DNA from: Campylobacterota bacterium | GTDB taxonomy: Bacteria; Campylobacterota; Campylobacteria; Campylobacterales; Sulfurimonadaceae | Direction: 5' to 3' | NCBI GenBank assembly: GCA_013153755.1 | Contig: JAADDU010000022.1 | Coordinates: 1-38,383, forward strand | Length of the DNA: 38,383 bases | Shown here: positions 23,694-33,451 of the stretch, piece after piece | Numbering within the stretch: position 1 is the first letter of the stretch | Layout of the letters: each line of letters begins with the position of its first letter | Program-made: the position numbers and the translations under genes | The notes under the pieces: generated by a model | The model's database searches: none | What the model saw: only the letters and a program-made list of their open reading frames with translations | What the model was told of the DNA's origin: nothing

Positions 23694-25283
23694 TTAGTAT
23701 CTATATCTAAAATATACTCTTAAATCGGATGCAGATGTAACTGCATTCATCGCTTTAGCCATCATGGAGTCTATTTCATATGGTGTACCACCATCTCCAA
23801 AGAATCCATCTGAACCAGTATAATCATACTTCATGTATGTATATCTAATTTGCATAGAAAAAACTTTATCTATGATAGGTTGAGTCCAATAAGCTTCATA
23901 AGCTTTACCACGAACAGCCATTTTTGAACCAGCCATTGTATCTTCACCATATGTAAATGGTCTCCAATATTTTGAACCATGGTTGTATTCTATACCAAAT
24001 TTACCACCTGTTAAGTTTGGTGTTTGTATACCAATCCAGTATGAATTACCTGTTTGAGATTTTGTACTTCCAAGCATATCTTTATTGTTATCAGGTCGTG
24101 TTTTTGACCATGCATAAGAAGCAAATATGATAGTTTCGTCTAAGAAGTCATTTATCTCATTACCTATACCTTCTATTTTAGCTGATATTGCAGCTCCATC
24201 CATATCACCTAAAGTTTTCATATCTGCCATAGGCATCATTGGGTTATAATTAGGATTTGGTGCACCCGTTGGTGTAACTGGCTGATTTGCATTCATCTTC
24301 ATACCTGGTACACTTAATCCACGGTAATATTTAGTTACAATAGAGTACTGACCATCATCATAGGGTTGAAAAATAAATCCTACCATATCTGTATTATCTA
24401 ATGAACCATTAACTGTAGTATAACTAGGCTGATTAGCTGCTTGAGCCATAGGACTAGCATAGTAAGTTCCTTTAGAAGCCCATGAAGCTGCATTTGTTAG
24501 ACCACGACCAACACATGCTTTAAAATACATACCAGAAACATATTTATCAAACTTAGCACTGATGCTTGCACCATCAAACTCCATATTTATTATATGCCCT
24601 AGTGCTGATTTTGCTTTATCATCATCTCTTAAGTTTATTAGGTAACCGTTTGTTGCAGGACGACGACCAATACTAACTGTCATAGGTAAAGAGCCTAAAG
24701 TTGGTTTCCATAACCAATAAATTTCCCTAAGTCTTACTTTTTCATCTGTAAGTGTTTCATTTACAACCCAGTCAAATGTATCAAAGCCCATGCCAGTAGC
24801 TCGTTGACCGTAGCTAGCACCAAATGCTTTATTTACACCAAGAGTAGCATTAAAAACCATATCATCTGTTGGAGCATAACCCATTCCTAGCCATAATCTC
24901 ATAGAGTATAGAGCATCATTATTATACTCAGTTGGTTGTGTACCATACATCCCACCTGTAGTCTTATAAGTTAATTTATCATAAGAAGTTCTAAAGTCAA
25001 CATTAAATTTTAAGTTGTCATTAGCAGTTAGAGAGTTTATCTTAGATAATTTTTTAGTTTGAGAAACCTGTTTCTTCTCTAGTTTTTTTATCTTTTTAGC
25101 TAAATCTTTTATATTGGCTTCACCAGTGTTATTTGTTTTAGCTGGTAACTTCTGTTCTAGTTCAGCTACTTTATCCATCAAAGCTTTAACTTCTTCTTGT
25201 AATATTTCTACGTCAGTTTGTGCGTAAAGAGTGCTACTAAGAAAAGCGACTATTGAAAGTGTAATGAATTTATTCATTTTCAT
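23694..25283 (-). CDS. Outer-membrane beta-barrel porin, DUF3373-like (copy 1)
   Basis: A 529-aa protein with a signal peptide (about 1-21, ending LYA), then a heptad-rich coiled coil at about 25-85 (VEILQEEVKALMDKVAELEQ onward). A barrel domain follows with alternating strands, ending in an aromatic C-terminus, LRVYFRYRY. The coiled coil, the motif VSIGRRPATNGYL, the LGHIINMEFDGASISAKFDKY block and the FGIEYNHGSKYW block are shared with the next gene and fit the DUF3373 family as I remember it. An N-terminal coiled coil on a barrel suggests a trimeric porin held to the envelope. Substrate is unknown; its place beside sulfur genes hints at a sulfur or metal compound. Confidence 0.8.
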   Translation of the reverse strand: MKMNKFITLSIVAFLSSTLYAQTDVEILQEEVKALMDKVAELEQKLPAKTNNTGEANIKDLAKKIKKLEKKQVSQTKKLSKINSLTANDNLKFNVDFRTSYDKLTYKTTGGMYGTQPTEYNNDALYSMRLWLGMGYAPTDDMVFNATLGVNKAFGASYGQRATGMGFDTFDWVVNETLTDEKVRLREIYWLWKPTLGSLPMTVSIGRRPATNGYLINLRDDDKAKSALGHIINMEFDGASISAKFDKYVSGMYFKACVGRGLTNAASWASKGTYYASPMAQAANQPSYTTVNGSLDNTDMVGFIFQPYDDGQYSIVTKYYRGLSVPGMKMNANQPVTPTGAPNPNYNPMMPMADMKTLGDMDGAAISAKIEGIGNEINDFLDETIIFASYAWSKTRPDNNKDMLGSTKSQTGNSYWIGIQTPNLTGGKFGIEYNHGSKYWRPFTYGEDTMAGSKMAVRGKAYEAYWTQPIIDKVFSMQIRYTYMKYDYTGSDGFFGDGGTPYEIDSMMAKAMNAVTSASDLRVYFRYRY

Positions 25284-25449
25284 TTGTTCCCCTTTTTTAA
25301 TTAAGTTTAAGTAACCTTATCATAATTAAGCAGGAAATGAATGTGTTTTATATAAAAAAATCTAATATATAGAGAAAATGTAACAAAAAGTGTGATATAT
25401 AATCTTTTGTTATAATTTAATATTAGTCTAACATTGATTAGTAATAAGA

Positions 25450-25477
25450 ATAACTTATGCATTAATGCATAAGTTAT
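25450..25477. terminator. 28-base perfect palindrome after porin copy 2
   Basis: The half ATAACTTATGCATT is followed immediately by its exact complement, giving 28 bases of perfect dyad symmetry, eight bases beyond the stop of the downstream-facing porin gene at 25486. As RNA it would fold into a 12-bp stem with a TTAA loop. The minus-strand sequence after it is TCTTATTACT, only moderately U-rich, so terminator function is likely but an operator or binding-site role is possible because it also lies 167 bases upstream of porin copy 1. Confidence 0.6.
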
Positions 25478-25485
25478 ATAAGAAT

Positions 25486-26871
25486 TTAATATCTGTAGCT
25501 AACTGATACTCTGATATCTTGAGAAGTCATATCTACACTTTCTGGTTTAATCCAACCAGCACATTTTACATTTGGTGTGTATTCATGTTGTACATAAGTG
25601 TATCTGATTTGCGAAGGTAAGTTTTTAGCACCAAAAAGGTTAAAATTCCAATATGCTTCATAAGCATTACCACGAACAGCTATTTTAGAGCCTATAGCAG
25701 TATCCTCTGCCCATGTCATAGGTGTCCAGTATTGAGAACCATGGTTATACTCTATACCAAATTTACCATCATCAGTCATTAGATCTGGTATTAGAACTCC
25801 AAACCAATAAGATGTACCTGTTTCACTTCCTGTAGAACCTAGTAGAGAATATCCCTCTTTTGGATTATATTTTGTTGCTGCAAAAGATGCAAAAACTGTA
25901 GTGTTTTCTAAAAATTCTATATCTTCACTAAGTCCATCTATTTTTAAAGATAAAGCACCTAAATCAGCAGTACCAGCTGCTTTTTTTGGTTTTCCATTAT
26001 TTAAATTTTTACCTTTAGTATTGAAAATATGAGCCCATTGGTACATTAACTGAACTTGACCATTGTTATATGCATCACCTAAAAATACAAAGAAGTCAAC
26101 ATCATCATCATCATCTTCAGTCTCGGCATAAGGACTAAAAGGATTAGTTGTACCTATTCCATAGATATTATCTATATCCCCAGTATGTGCTCTACCATAT
26201 ACAAATTTAGAATAACTACCTTCGATAAAGCGATCCCAGTTAAATTTAATCATAAGTGCATCTACTTCCATGTTTGTAATATGCGCAAGAGGTGAACCAG
26301 AATCTGGTTCGTTTTCTCTATAGTTAGCTAAAGTTCCATTTGTAGATGGTCTTCTACCAATACTTACACTATATGGTTGATTACCTATATTATTAGCATA
26401 TACAAAGTAAGCTTCTTTTACTCTCATCACTGTATCACTTGCTTTAGATGAACCAGACCAGTCTTTAAGGCCAAGACCTGTATCTAATGACTCACCAGTA
26501 TAGTTAAGGTGACCACCCCACATAGAATAAACAGCTAATTTACCGTAAAAAGTAAGTTCATCTGTTGGAGCAGCTTTCATATTTAAAAATAATTTACTTG
26601 TTAAAAGAGAATCATTGCTTGCTCTTTCTCCAGTTCTGTTATTTTTATAATCTAATACATCTACTGCATTTCTGAAGTCAATAGTGAACTTTATATTATC
26701 AAATGCATCGTGTGCTTTTACTGCATTTAATGTTTTTTTTGTTCTTTTTTGATTTTTTTCAAGCTTTTTAACTTTTTTAGTTAAAGCATCAACTTGTGCT
26801 TGTAAATCAGCTTGAGCATATAAGCTAGTACTTAAAACAGCAGCGGCTGAAAGTAGTATAATTTTTCTCAT
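25486..26871 (-). CDS. Outer-membrane beta-barrel porin, DUF3373-like (copy 2)
   Basis: A 461-aa paralogue of the neighbouring porin. It has a signal peptide (about 1-20), a coiled coil (LQAQVDALTKKVKKLEKNQKRTKK) and shared barrel blocks: KFTIDFRNAVDVLDYK, VSIGRRPSTNGTLANYRENE, LAHITNMEVDALMIKFNWDRF, and FGIEYNHGSQYWTPMTWAEDT with IRVSVSYRY at the end. A run of six consecutive acidic residues (ETEDDDDDVDFF, about 224-235) marks a loop, perhaps a cation-binding or selectivity loop, that copy 1 lacks. A gene duplication followed by loop divergence is the simplest explanation. The ATG is preceded by AAGGGAAAG. A palindrome separates it from copy 1. Confidence 0.82.
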   Translation of the reverse strand: MRKIILLSAAAVLSTSLYAQADLQAQVDALTKKVKKLEKNQKRTKKTLNAVKAHDAFDNIKFTIDFRNAVDVLDYKNNRTGERASNDSLLTSKLFLNMKAAPTDELTFYGKLAVYSMWGGHLNYTGESLDTGLGLKDWSGSSKASDTVMRVKEAYFVYANNIGNQPYSVSIGRRPSTNGTLANYRENEPDSGSPLAHITNMEVDALMIKFNWDRFIEGSYSKFVYGRAHTGDIDNIYGIGTTNPFSPYAETEDDDDDVDFFVFLGDAYNNGQVQLMYQWAHIFNTKGKNLNNGKPKKAAGTADLGALSLKIDGLSEDIEFLENTTVFASFAATKYNPKEGYSLLGSTGSETGTSYWFGVLIPDLMTDDGKFGIEYNHGSQYWTPMTWAEDTAIGSKIAVRGNAYEAYWNFNLFGAKNLPSQIRYTYVQHEYTPNVKCAGWIKPESVDMTSQDIRVSVSYRY

Positions 26872-26969
26872 TCTTTCCCTTTAAAATAAATTGACGGTAT
26901 TTTATCAAAAAAACGAATAAAGTGGAAGTTTTATGCTCTTGCGAATGGTGTTATGAAATTAAAATGTCA

Positions 26970-28574
26970 CTATTTGTAGATTTTTTGCACTAAAAGTTGT
27001 ATAGAAACCTTTGAATTGAACTCATTTTTATTTAGAGTATAACTGCATGTTATTTTTCTTGATTCTGGCATCTCAAAGGCATTTTTAAATTGAATAAGTT
27101 CTAATGTCTTACTTTGATGTGGATGTTGTTTTATCTCTATCCTTGAATGTGATTTATCTTTTCCCATAAGTTTTATGTTTGTAACTTCTGCATCATGAAA
27201 GATAAATCTAGGACGAGGGTTCGCTTCTCCAAATGGTTCAAAACTCTCAAGAAGATTTAGTAGCTCAAAGTCTATATCTAAACTATCAAGAACACCCATA
27301 ATCTCATCTTTTGGTTTAAAGTCATCATCACTTAGTTTAGATGCAGTGCTATTTATGGCATCTCTGAATGTATCTATATCCATTGCATCTAAACTTAATC
27401 CAGCAGCCATTTTATGTCCACCAAATTTACTTAAAAACTGTTCATTTTGTTTTATAAGCTCATATATATTTACTTTTCCTATGCTTCTAGCACTTCCTTT
27501 AGCTATGCCATTTTTTATACTTAGTACTATGGCAGGTTTAGAGAAGTGCTCAACAAGTCTTGATGCAACTATACCAACTACTCCCTCATTCCAATCATTT
27601 TGAGCTACTACTGTGACCCCTTTTGTAGTTGCATCTATATTTTTAGCCATCTCTATAGCTTCTTTAGTACATCTTGCTTCTTCCTCTTTTCTTTCATCGT
27701 TTAATGTGCTTAAGAGTTCAAACTGTTTATATGCACTATATGTATCTTGTGCCATAAAAAAATCAAGGGCAAGAGAAGCATCTTTAAGTCGTCCAGCTGA
27801 GTTGATACGGGGAGCAATACCAAAGGCTATATCTTCAGATGATATTTGTGCTTTATTTAAAAAATCTTTTATAATTATAGACGATGGTCTTCTTGAATTC
27901 ATCAAAACTTTTAAACCCTCTTTAACTAAAGTTCTATTTATATCTATAAGAGGCATAATATCTGCGATAATTGCAATGCTTAAGAGGTCTAAAAAACTTT
28001 TCATATCTATTTTTAACTCAAGCTCTTTTTTTACAAGCCCTAAAACTAACCAAGCTACTTGTGCACCACATATCTCTTTAAATGGATATGGACAAGTTGA
28101 TAGTTTTGGGTTTACTATGGCATAGGCATCAGGTAGTGTATCTGATGGGGTATGATGGTCTGTTATGATTAAGTCTATGTTTCTTTCTTTACATATTTTA
28201 GATGCTTCTATAGCAGTTATACCATTATCTACTGTAATTAAAAGCTCTGCATCTACCCTTTGTAGTATCTTTGGACTAACTCCATACCCATCATTAAAAC
28301 GGTTTGGTATGATAACATCAAGAGGGTATGGAATCTGTTTAAAAAAGTCAGCCATAATAGCAGAAGAGCTAACTCCATCTACATCATAATCGCCAACTAA
28401 AGTTATCTTTTGATTCTTTTTGATAGCTTCTGCTATCCGTTTAGCTGCTTTTGTTCCATCTTGAAGTAGGTTTGGGTTTGGGATTTGGGATAGTTTTTTT
28501 TCTTCATTTTCAAATCTACTATTTAGTATGTCAAAAATAGTAGATTTTGTTAGTTGTTTATGCGTTGTTTGCAC
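26970..28574 (-). CDS. recJ: Single-stranded-DNA-specific exonuclease RecJ
   Basis: 5'-3' single-strand exonuclease of recombination and mismatch repair. The DHH phosphoesterase motifs are present: GDYDVDG (61-67), TVDNGITA (114-121) and TDHHTPSD (138-145), with the DHHA1 motif [12 protein letters not shown] near 382. An OB-like C-terminal domain follows. At 534 aa it is shorter than E. coli RecJ (577) but normal for this phylum. The start is a GTG at 28574, inside pyrG (17-base overlap); there is no ATG near the expected N-terminus, so GTG is preferred. Transcription probably continues from pyrG. Confidence 0.93.
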   Translation of the reverse strand: MQTTHKQLTKSTIFDILNSRFENEEKKLSQIPNPNLLQDGTKAAKRIAEAIKKNQKITLVGDYDVDGVSSSAIMADFFKQIPYPLDVIIPNRFNDGYGVSPKILQRVDAELLITVDNGITAIEASKICKERNIDLIITDHHTPSDTLPDAYAIVNPKLSTCPYPFKEICGAQVAWLVLGLVKKELELKIDMKSFLDLLSIAIIADIMPLIDINRTLVKEGLKVLMNSRRPSSIIIKDFLNKAQISSEDIAFGIAPRINSAGRLKDASLALDFFMAQDTYSAYKQFELLSTLNDERKEEEARCTKEAIEMAKNIDATTKGVTVVAQNDWNEGVVGIVASRLVEHFSKPAIVLSIKNGIAKGSARSIGKVNIYELIKQNEQFLSKFGGHKMAAGLSLDAMDIDTFRDAINSTASKLSDDDFKPKDEIMGVLDSLDIDFELLNLLESFEPFGEANPRPRFIFHDAEVTNIKLMGKDKSHSRIEIKQHPHQSKTLELIQFKNAFEMPESRKITCSYTLNKNEFNSKVSIQLLVQKIYK

Positions 28575-30183
28575 TAAGAGCTGCTTTTACAAAAGCAAGT
28601 ATTGATGGGTTTGGAGTTTGTAGTCTTGATGTAAATTCTGGATGAAATTGTACACCTAAGAACCATGGATGACCTTCTATCTCTACTGTTTCTATGAGTC
28701 CATTTGACTCTCCAGTTATAATCATCCCAGCATCTTCAAGTTGTTTTCTATATGCAGGATTTGCTTCATATCTATGGCGATGTCTTTCATAGATAGTTTT
28801 AGCACCATCATATGCTTCTCTTATGATAGAGTTCTCTTTTGTATCACATGGGTACTCTCCAAGTCTAAGAGTTCCCCCCATTGGTGATTTGTGAGTTCGT
28901 AGTTGTTTATCTCCACTTTGGTCTAAGAAATTATCTATGAGATAAACCATTGGATGAGGTGTGTTTTCATCAAACTCTATGGAATTTGCACCCTCTAATT
29001 TAAGTACATTTCTAGCATACTCTACAAGTGTTAGTTGCATACCTAAACAGATACCTAAGTATGGAACTTTATTTACCCTTGCATATTCTATGGCAAGTAT
29101 CTTACCTTCAACTCCACGATTTCCAAAGCCACCAGCAACTAAAATAGAATCACAATCTCCAAGTAATGCTTCTGCACCCTTGTCCTCTATCTCTTCAGAA
29201 TCAACCCAGCAAACTTCCACTCTTGTATCAAGATGAGCCCCTGAGTGTATGAGTGATTCTGTTAAAGATTTGTATGCTTCTTTTAGTTCAAGATATTTTC
29301 CAACAAAACCAACAACAACTCTGTTTTTAGGTTGAACTATCTTTTTAACTAAAGTGTCCCACTCTTCCATATCTGGGTTTAGTTCATCTAAGTCTAACTC
29401 TTTTGCTATAGGTTTTAAGATGTTTTGTCTTAAAAATGTAACAGGTATATCATAGATTGTTGATGCGTCTAATGCTTCTATCACACTATCTGGATTAACA
29501 TCACAACTCATGGCAAGTTTTTTCTTAAAAGTTTTTGGAAGTGGGTTTTCACTTCTAGCTATAATCATCTGAGGAGTTATACCGATACGACGAAGCTCTT
29601 GAACAGAGTGCTGAGTTGGTTTAGACTTCATCTCCCCAGCTGCTTTTATGTAAGGTATAAGTGTTACATGTATGAAAAATGTTCCAGCAACATCATCATC
29701 ATGTTTCATTTGACGGATAGCTTCCATAAAAGGAAGACCCTCTATATCCCCAACTGTTCCACCAAGCTCAACTACAAGTATATCGTGACCTTTACCAGCT
29801 AGTTTTATACGGTTTACAATCTCGCCAACTATATGAGGGATAACTTGTATAGTTTGACCTAAGTAACCACCAGCTCTTTCTCTCTCAATAACACTAGAGT
29901 AAACTTGCCCAGTTGTAAAGTTTGCAGATTTTAAAAATGAAGCATCTAAAAATCTTTCATAGTTTCCGATGTCTAAGTCAGTTTCAGCACCATCTTTTGT
30001 GACAAAAACTTCCCCATGTTCAAGTGGACTCATAGTTCCAGGGTCAACATTGATATATGGATCTATCTTTAACATACCTACTTTTTTACCAGAGTGTTTA
30101 AGTAGTGTACCAACACTAGCAGCAGTTATCCCTTTTCCAAGAGAACTTAAAACCCCACCAGTTACAAAAATGTATTTAGTCAT
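28558..30183 (-). CDS. pyrG: CTP synthase
   Basis: Makes CTP from UTP, ATP and glutamine. The 541-aa protein has the N-terminal synthase domain starting [19 protein letters not shown] and a C-terminal glutaminase domain with the nucleophile Cys379 (LGICLGMQ) and His514/Glu516 (FHPEFTSR). Length and order match the family. Its end overlaps the recJ start by 17 bases. It is divergent from the cation/proton antiporter gene across a 74-base gap containing a short dyad. Confidence 0.97.
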   Translation of the reverse strand: MTKYIFVTGGVLSSLGKGITAASVGTLLKHSGKKVGMLKIDPYINVDPGTMSPLEHGEVFVTKDGAETDLDIGNYERFLDASFLKSANFTTGQVYSSVIERERAGGYLGQTIQVIPHIVGEIVNRIKLAGKGHDILVVELGGTVGDIEGLPFMEAIRQMKHDDDVAGTFFIHVTLIPYIKAAGEMKSKPTQHSVQELRRIGITPQMIIARSENPLPKTFKKKLAMSCDVNPDSVIEALDASTIYDIPVTFLRQNILKPIAKELDLDELNPDMEEWDTLVKKIVQPKNRVVVGFVGKYLELKEAYKSLTESLIHSGAHLDTRVEVCWVDSEEIEDKGAEALLGDCDSILVAGGFGNRGVEGKILAIEYARVNKVPYLGICLGMQLTLVEYARNVLKLEGANSIEFDENTPHPMVYLIDNFLDQSGDKQLRTHKSPMGGTLRLGEYPCDTKENSIIREAYDGAKTIYERHRHRYEANPAYRKQLEDAGMIITGESNGLIETVEIEGHPWFLGVQFHPEFTSRLQTPNPSILAFVKAALSANNA

Positions 30184-30204
30184 CTATAATACTCCATATA
30201 TATA

Positions 30205-30230
30205 ATAATTCGTGAATTATAGTATATAAT
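30205..30230 (+). promoter_or_regulatory. Dyad and -10 candidate upstream of antiporter gene
   Basis: ATAATTC-GT-GAATTAT (30205-30220) is a 7-bp inverted repeat between pyrG and the antiporter gene. A TATAAT follows at 30225-30230, about 27 bases before the antiporter ATG. The dyad would lie in the spacer and -35 region of that promoter. It may be an operator, or chance in AT-rich DNA. Confidence 0.4.
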
Positions 30231-30257
30231 GCTTTTAAAATAACTGAGAGAATTTTT

Positions 30258-31880
30258 ATGGATTATACACTTCTTTATATAGTAATGGCATTAGGGATTT
30301 CAACTGTTTTAAACTTGTTTTTAAAACGCATAGGTGTTTCACAGATTATTGGCTATATTTTAACTGGTACGATTTTAGTTTACAGTTTTGATTTAAAACA
30401 TTTAAACGATTCCCATGTACTAGAACATATAGGGGAATTTGGTATAGTTTTTTTGATGTTTACTATAGGGCTTGAGATTTCATTGTCAAAAATGAATAGC
30501 ATGAAAAAGAAGATATTTTTAAATGGTTTTATGCAGGTTGGGTTTAGTGCTTTAGTTGTTTACTTGATTGCACACTATCTTTTTTCCTTAGAAGAGATTT
30601 CTGCTCTCATACTATCTTTAGCATTCTCTTTGTCCTCAACAGCAGTTGTTTTAAGCTACTTAAAGAGTTCAAAAGAGATATACTCCCCTTATGGACAGTA
30701 CTCTACTGGGATATTGATATTTCAAGATATAGCAGTTATCCCTATCTTGATTTTATTGGGATTTTTAACAAATAATGCGGGAATGCCAATATCTGAGATA
30801 ATTGCTAATACACTACTAAGTGCTTTTGTTGTTATAGGGCTTCTTTTTATCGTTGGAAAGAGGGTTATGACATGGCTACTACATTTCTCTGCATCTAGCG
30901 AAGTTGATGAGTTGTTTATGGGGTCAGTTTTGTTCATAGTTATAAGTGCTTCTTTGTTTGCTTCATATATGGGCTTTACTTACTCTCTTGGTGCTTTTGT
31001 TGCTGGTATGATAATCGCAGAAACTAAATACCATCATAAAGTCGAGTCTGATATAGCTCCGTTTAAAGATATACTGCTTGGTACATTTTTTATAATTGTT
31101 GGGATGAAGATAGATATAGCTTTTTTTATGCAAAATATCTTTTTAATTATAGCTATCTTCGCACTTGTTTTGGTTTTAAAAAGTTCTATTATCTATATGG
31201 TTTTAAAAACAACAACTACACATGCAACATCTCTAAAAACAGCTTTGGCTTTATCGCAAGTGGGGGAGTTTTCTTTTGTGATTTTTGCCATCGCATCTAG
31301 TGGAGGGATACTTGATAAAGATTTAACCTCTCTTTTTATACTTATAGTTATATTTTCTATGATGGTAACACCATTTTTTATCTCAAAAATCAACAAAACA
31401 GTTAATCGTTTTACTAAAGAGGAGTTTTTTGCACCAGATGTATCAACTTTTGCCACTAGAAAAGACCATGTGATAGTTTGTGGATATAGTGTAGTTGGTA
31501 AGTTCGTTGCACTGCATCTAGATGAATTAGATGCACCATATATAGTCATAGATAATTCTCCAAAGCATGTTCAAGAAGCAGTGGACGCTGGGATAGAAGC
31601 ATATCTTGGAGATATGTCAAAACTCTCAATGTTAGATGCAGTACAAGCTAAAAGTTCTGCCGCAGTTATAGTGACATTAGATAACATCGATAAAAAAAGA
31701 GCTATTTGTGAAGCTATTGTAAAATATACAAGAAATATAAACTTAATAGTAAAAGTAAACTCTTTAAAAGATAAACAATCTCTTGATGATTTAGGGATTA
31801 CTACTATAGTAGATGGAAAAGTTGAGGTTGCTAGAGTTTTAGTTGAGAGGATGATTAGTTGTCAGCTAAACTATAGGTAA
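30258..31880 (+). CDS. Monovalent cation:proton antiporter, KefB/CPA2 type, with TrkA-N domain
   Basis: A 540-aa transporter. Residues about 5-380 are some 12 membrane helices with CPA2 landmarks: GIVFLMFTIGLEISL (62-76), FSLSSTAVVLSYL (123-135), GILIFQDIAVIPILIL (151-166), YSLGAFVAGMIIAET (242-256) and ALSQVGEFSFVIFA (331-344). Residues about 403-520 form a Rossmann regulatory domain (TrkA-N) with HVIVCGYSVVG, where nucleotide would control gating. It probably exchanges K+ or Na+ for protons. Glutathione gating as in E. coli KefB/KefC cannot be claimed here. Its 3' end is convergent with a small membrane-protein gene with only one base between the stops. Confidence 0.88.
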   Translation: MDYTLLYIVMALGISTVLNLFLKRIGVSQIIGYILTGTILVYSFDLKHLNDSHVLEHIGEFGIVFLMFTIGLEISLSKMNSMKKKIFLNGFMQVGFSALVVYLIAHYLFSLEEISALILSLAFSLSSTAVVLSYLKSSKEIYSPYGQYSTGILIFQDIAVIPILILLGFLTNNAGMPISEIIANTLLSAFVVIGLLFIVGKRVMTWLLHFSASSEVDELFMGSVLFIVISASLFASYMGFTYSLGAFVAGMIIAETKYHHKVESDIAPFKDILLGTFFIIVGMKIDIAFFMQNIFLIIAIFALVLVLKSSIIYMVLKTTTTHATSLKTALALSQVGEFSFVIFAIASSGGILDKDLTSLFILIVIFSMMVTPFFISKINKTVNRFTKEEFFAPDVSTFATRKDHVIVCGYSVVGKFVALHLDELDAPYIVIDNSPKHVQEAVDAGIEAYLGDMSKLSMLDAVQAKSSAAVIVTLDNIDKKRAICEAIVKYTRNINLIVKVNSLKDKQSLDDLGITTIVDGKVEVARVLVERMISCQLNYR

Positions 31881-31881
31881 A

Positions 31882-32148
31882 CTAGTCTTCTTGCTTTTCT
31901 TCTTTTGTTTGAAATGCAGTTGGTTTGATTTTATTTGATAGTTTCATAATAAAGCCACTTATGATAGCTCCAGCTGGTAGTATCCAAACAGATATGATAA
32001 AAGCCATTTTACCAATATCTGCGATTTGTTGTCTAGCTTCTTTATAGTTGCCATTTTTGATGTGTTTAGGAATATCTTTTGTTTCTTGATATTCCTGCTT
32101 TAACCCAGAGCTAAATTTTTTAGTAAACTCTTTTATCTTTTTTTTCAT
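31882..32148 (-). CDS. Small protein with one or two membrane segments, unknown function
   Basis: The start is chosen at the ATG at 32148 (protein MKKKIKEFTKKFSSGL, 88 aa) because the longer frame to 32241 runs deep into pyrE and its extra 31 residues look non-native. The N-terminal half is basic and helical. A hydrophobic segment follows (about 49-67: MAFIISVWILPAGAIISGF), and the tail is acidic (EEKQED). The pattern somewhat recalls LETM1-like or small inner-membrane proteins, which I cannot confirm. It lies 13 bases beyond the pyrE stop in the same orientation. Function unassigned. Confidence 0.65.
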   Translation of the reverse strand: MKKKIKEFTKKFSSGLKQEYQETKDIPKHIKNGNYKEARQQIADIGKMAFIISVWILPAGAIISGFIMKLSNKIKPTAFQTKEEKQED

Positions 32149-32161
32149 ATATAAGTTTTTA

Positions 32162-32770
32162 CTAGTTTCCTCTTGAACCAGGTTTAATAGCTTCGCTTCC
32201 ATCTTTACATAATGGACACTCATCTGGTGAGTACATCTCAAAAGTAAAATCAGCTAATGCAAAAAATGGTATATCTTGAGGAAGTTTACAGTTTGGTTTT
32301 GTCTGTATATCGCTGTTTTCCCGTTTACAAAAACCACGATTTGCTAGTGCAGCAACACCAACTATCTCTCCGCCTAGTTCTTTAACAACAGCTGCTGCCT
32401 CCATAGCACTTCCACCTGTTGTTATGATGTCTTCACACATCAAAACTCTTTCCCCTTTTTTTACTTCAAAGCCACGACGGATATTCATCACACCATCAAC
32501 TCTCTCTGCAAAGATATAGCGAACATCAAGTGCTTGAGCTAAAGCAAATCCAGCTATAAGACCACCAAGAGCAGGGGCACATACTGTATCTATCTCTAAA
32601 CCACTCTCTTTTATCTGTTTTGCAAGTGCATCTGCTAAAAGTTTTGCAGTTTTTGGGTCTTCTAAAACTTTTGCAGATTGAAGGTAAAATTGTGAATGAT
32701 TTCCACTACTAAGTTTAAAATGCCCCTCTAGAAGAGCATCAGCATCCATATATATTTGTTTTACATTCAT
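32162..32770 (-). CDS. pyrE: Orotate phosphoribosyltransferase
   Basis: Transfers orotate to PRPP, giving OMP in pyrimidine synthesis. The PRPP-binding motif [17 protein letters not shown] is at 109-125, the flexible-loop region is [10 protein letters not shown] (84-93), and the substrate-end block [12 protein letters not shown] is at 67-78. The C-terminal ECPLCKDGS (Cys185, Cys188) is the extension with paired cysteines that many bacterial PyrE proteins of this length carry. At 202 aa it is normal. It lies three bases below frr. Confidence 0.96.
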   Translation of the reverse strand: MNVKQIYMDADALLEGHFKLSSGNHSQFYLQSAKVLEDPKTAKLLADALAKQIKESGLEIDTVCAPALGGLIAGFALAQALDVRYIFAERVDGVMNIRRGFEVKKGERVLMCEDIITTGGSAMEAAAVVKELGGEIVGVAALANRGFCKRENSDIQTKPNCKLPQDIPFFALADFTFEMYSPDECPLCKDGSEAIKPGSRGN

Positions 32771-32773
32771 GGG

Positions 32774-33331
32774 TTATACTTTTAGTATCTCTTGCTCTTT
32801 CTCTTTTAAGATTGAGTCAATTTTTGCTATGTATTTATCAGTAGTTTTTTGTATGTTATCTTGTGCAGATTTAGAATCATCTTGAGTTATCTCTTTATCT
32901 TTTTCAAGTTTTTTGATTTTATCGTTTGCATCTCTTCTATCATTTCTTATAGAAACTTTTGCATTTTCACCCATACCTTTCATCTGTTTTACAGACTCTT
33001 GTCTTTGCTCAACTGTCATTGCTGGGAAAAATAGTTTGATTTGGTCACCATCATTGTTTGGATTTACTCCAATATTTGCAGCATTTATAGCACTTTCTAT
33101 ATCACCTAAAAGGTTCTTTTCCCAAGGGTTTATAACGATAGTAGTTGCATCTGTAGCTAAAACTGAACCAACTTGGTCAAGTGGTGTTGGAGTTCCATAG
33201 TAGTCGATTTTTACATTGTCTAAAACAGCAGTTGTAACTTTACCAGTTCTAAGTGTCTTAAACTCTCTTTGCATATGTTCTATGCTTGATTCCATTTTTG
33301 TGTCACATGTGTTATAAATGTCATTTAACAT
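32774..33331 (-). CDS. frr: Ribosome recycling factor
   Basis: Releases ribosomes from mRNA after termination together with EF-G. The 185-aa protein shows family blocks [55 protein letters not shown], and [25 protein letters not shown], with the expected length. AAGGAAAGC lies just upstream of the ATG. It heads a short minus-strand group with pyrE. Confidence 0.97.
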   Translation of the reverse strand: MLNDIYNTCDTKMESSIEHMQREFKTLRTGKVTTAVLDNVKIDYYGTPTPLDQVGSVLATDATTIVINPWEKNLLGDIESAINAANIGVNPNNDGDQIKLFFPAMTVEQRQESVKQMKGMGENAKVSIRNDRRDANDKIKKLEKDKEITQDDSKSAQDNIQKTTDKYIAKIDSILKEKEQEILKV

Positions 33332-33432
33332 TTGCTTTCCTTGATATTGAAAAATAATTATGTAATTGTAGCAAGAATTTTTTTAAAGGATATAAAAGTA
33401 TTTAAGAGGCAAAAAGTTTTAGATGTTAAAAC

Positions 33433-33451
33433 AGTTGCAAAAATGCAACTA
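33433..33451 (-). terminator. Hairpin overlapping the secG stop codon
   Basis: AGTTGCA (33433-33439) and TGCAACT (33444-33450) form a 7-bp stem with a 4-base loop; the secG TAG (33449-33451) is part of the stem. On the minus strand it is followed by GTTTTAAC, a weak U-tract. Read on plus it would be followed by a run of eight Ts, but no plus-strand gene ends here. Confidence 0.5.

Noticed and set aside
25297..25330. Near-repeat of TAATTAAG 25 bases apart upstream of porin copy 1
   Set aside because: Too simple in composition to distinguish from AT-rich background.
27613..28125. 170-aa open frame opposite recJ
   Set aside because: Antisense shadow of a well-supported exonuclease gene, low-complexity Ser/Ile/Leu composition.
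32149..32241. Longer N-terminus for the small membrane protein beyond 32148
   Set aside because: It runs inside pyrE in another frame and reads as non-native sequence; the ATG at 32148 falls between the pyrE stop and the native-looking MKKKIKEF start.
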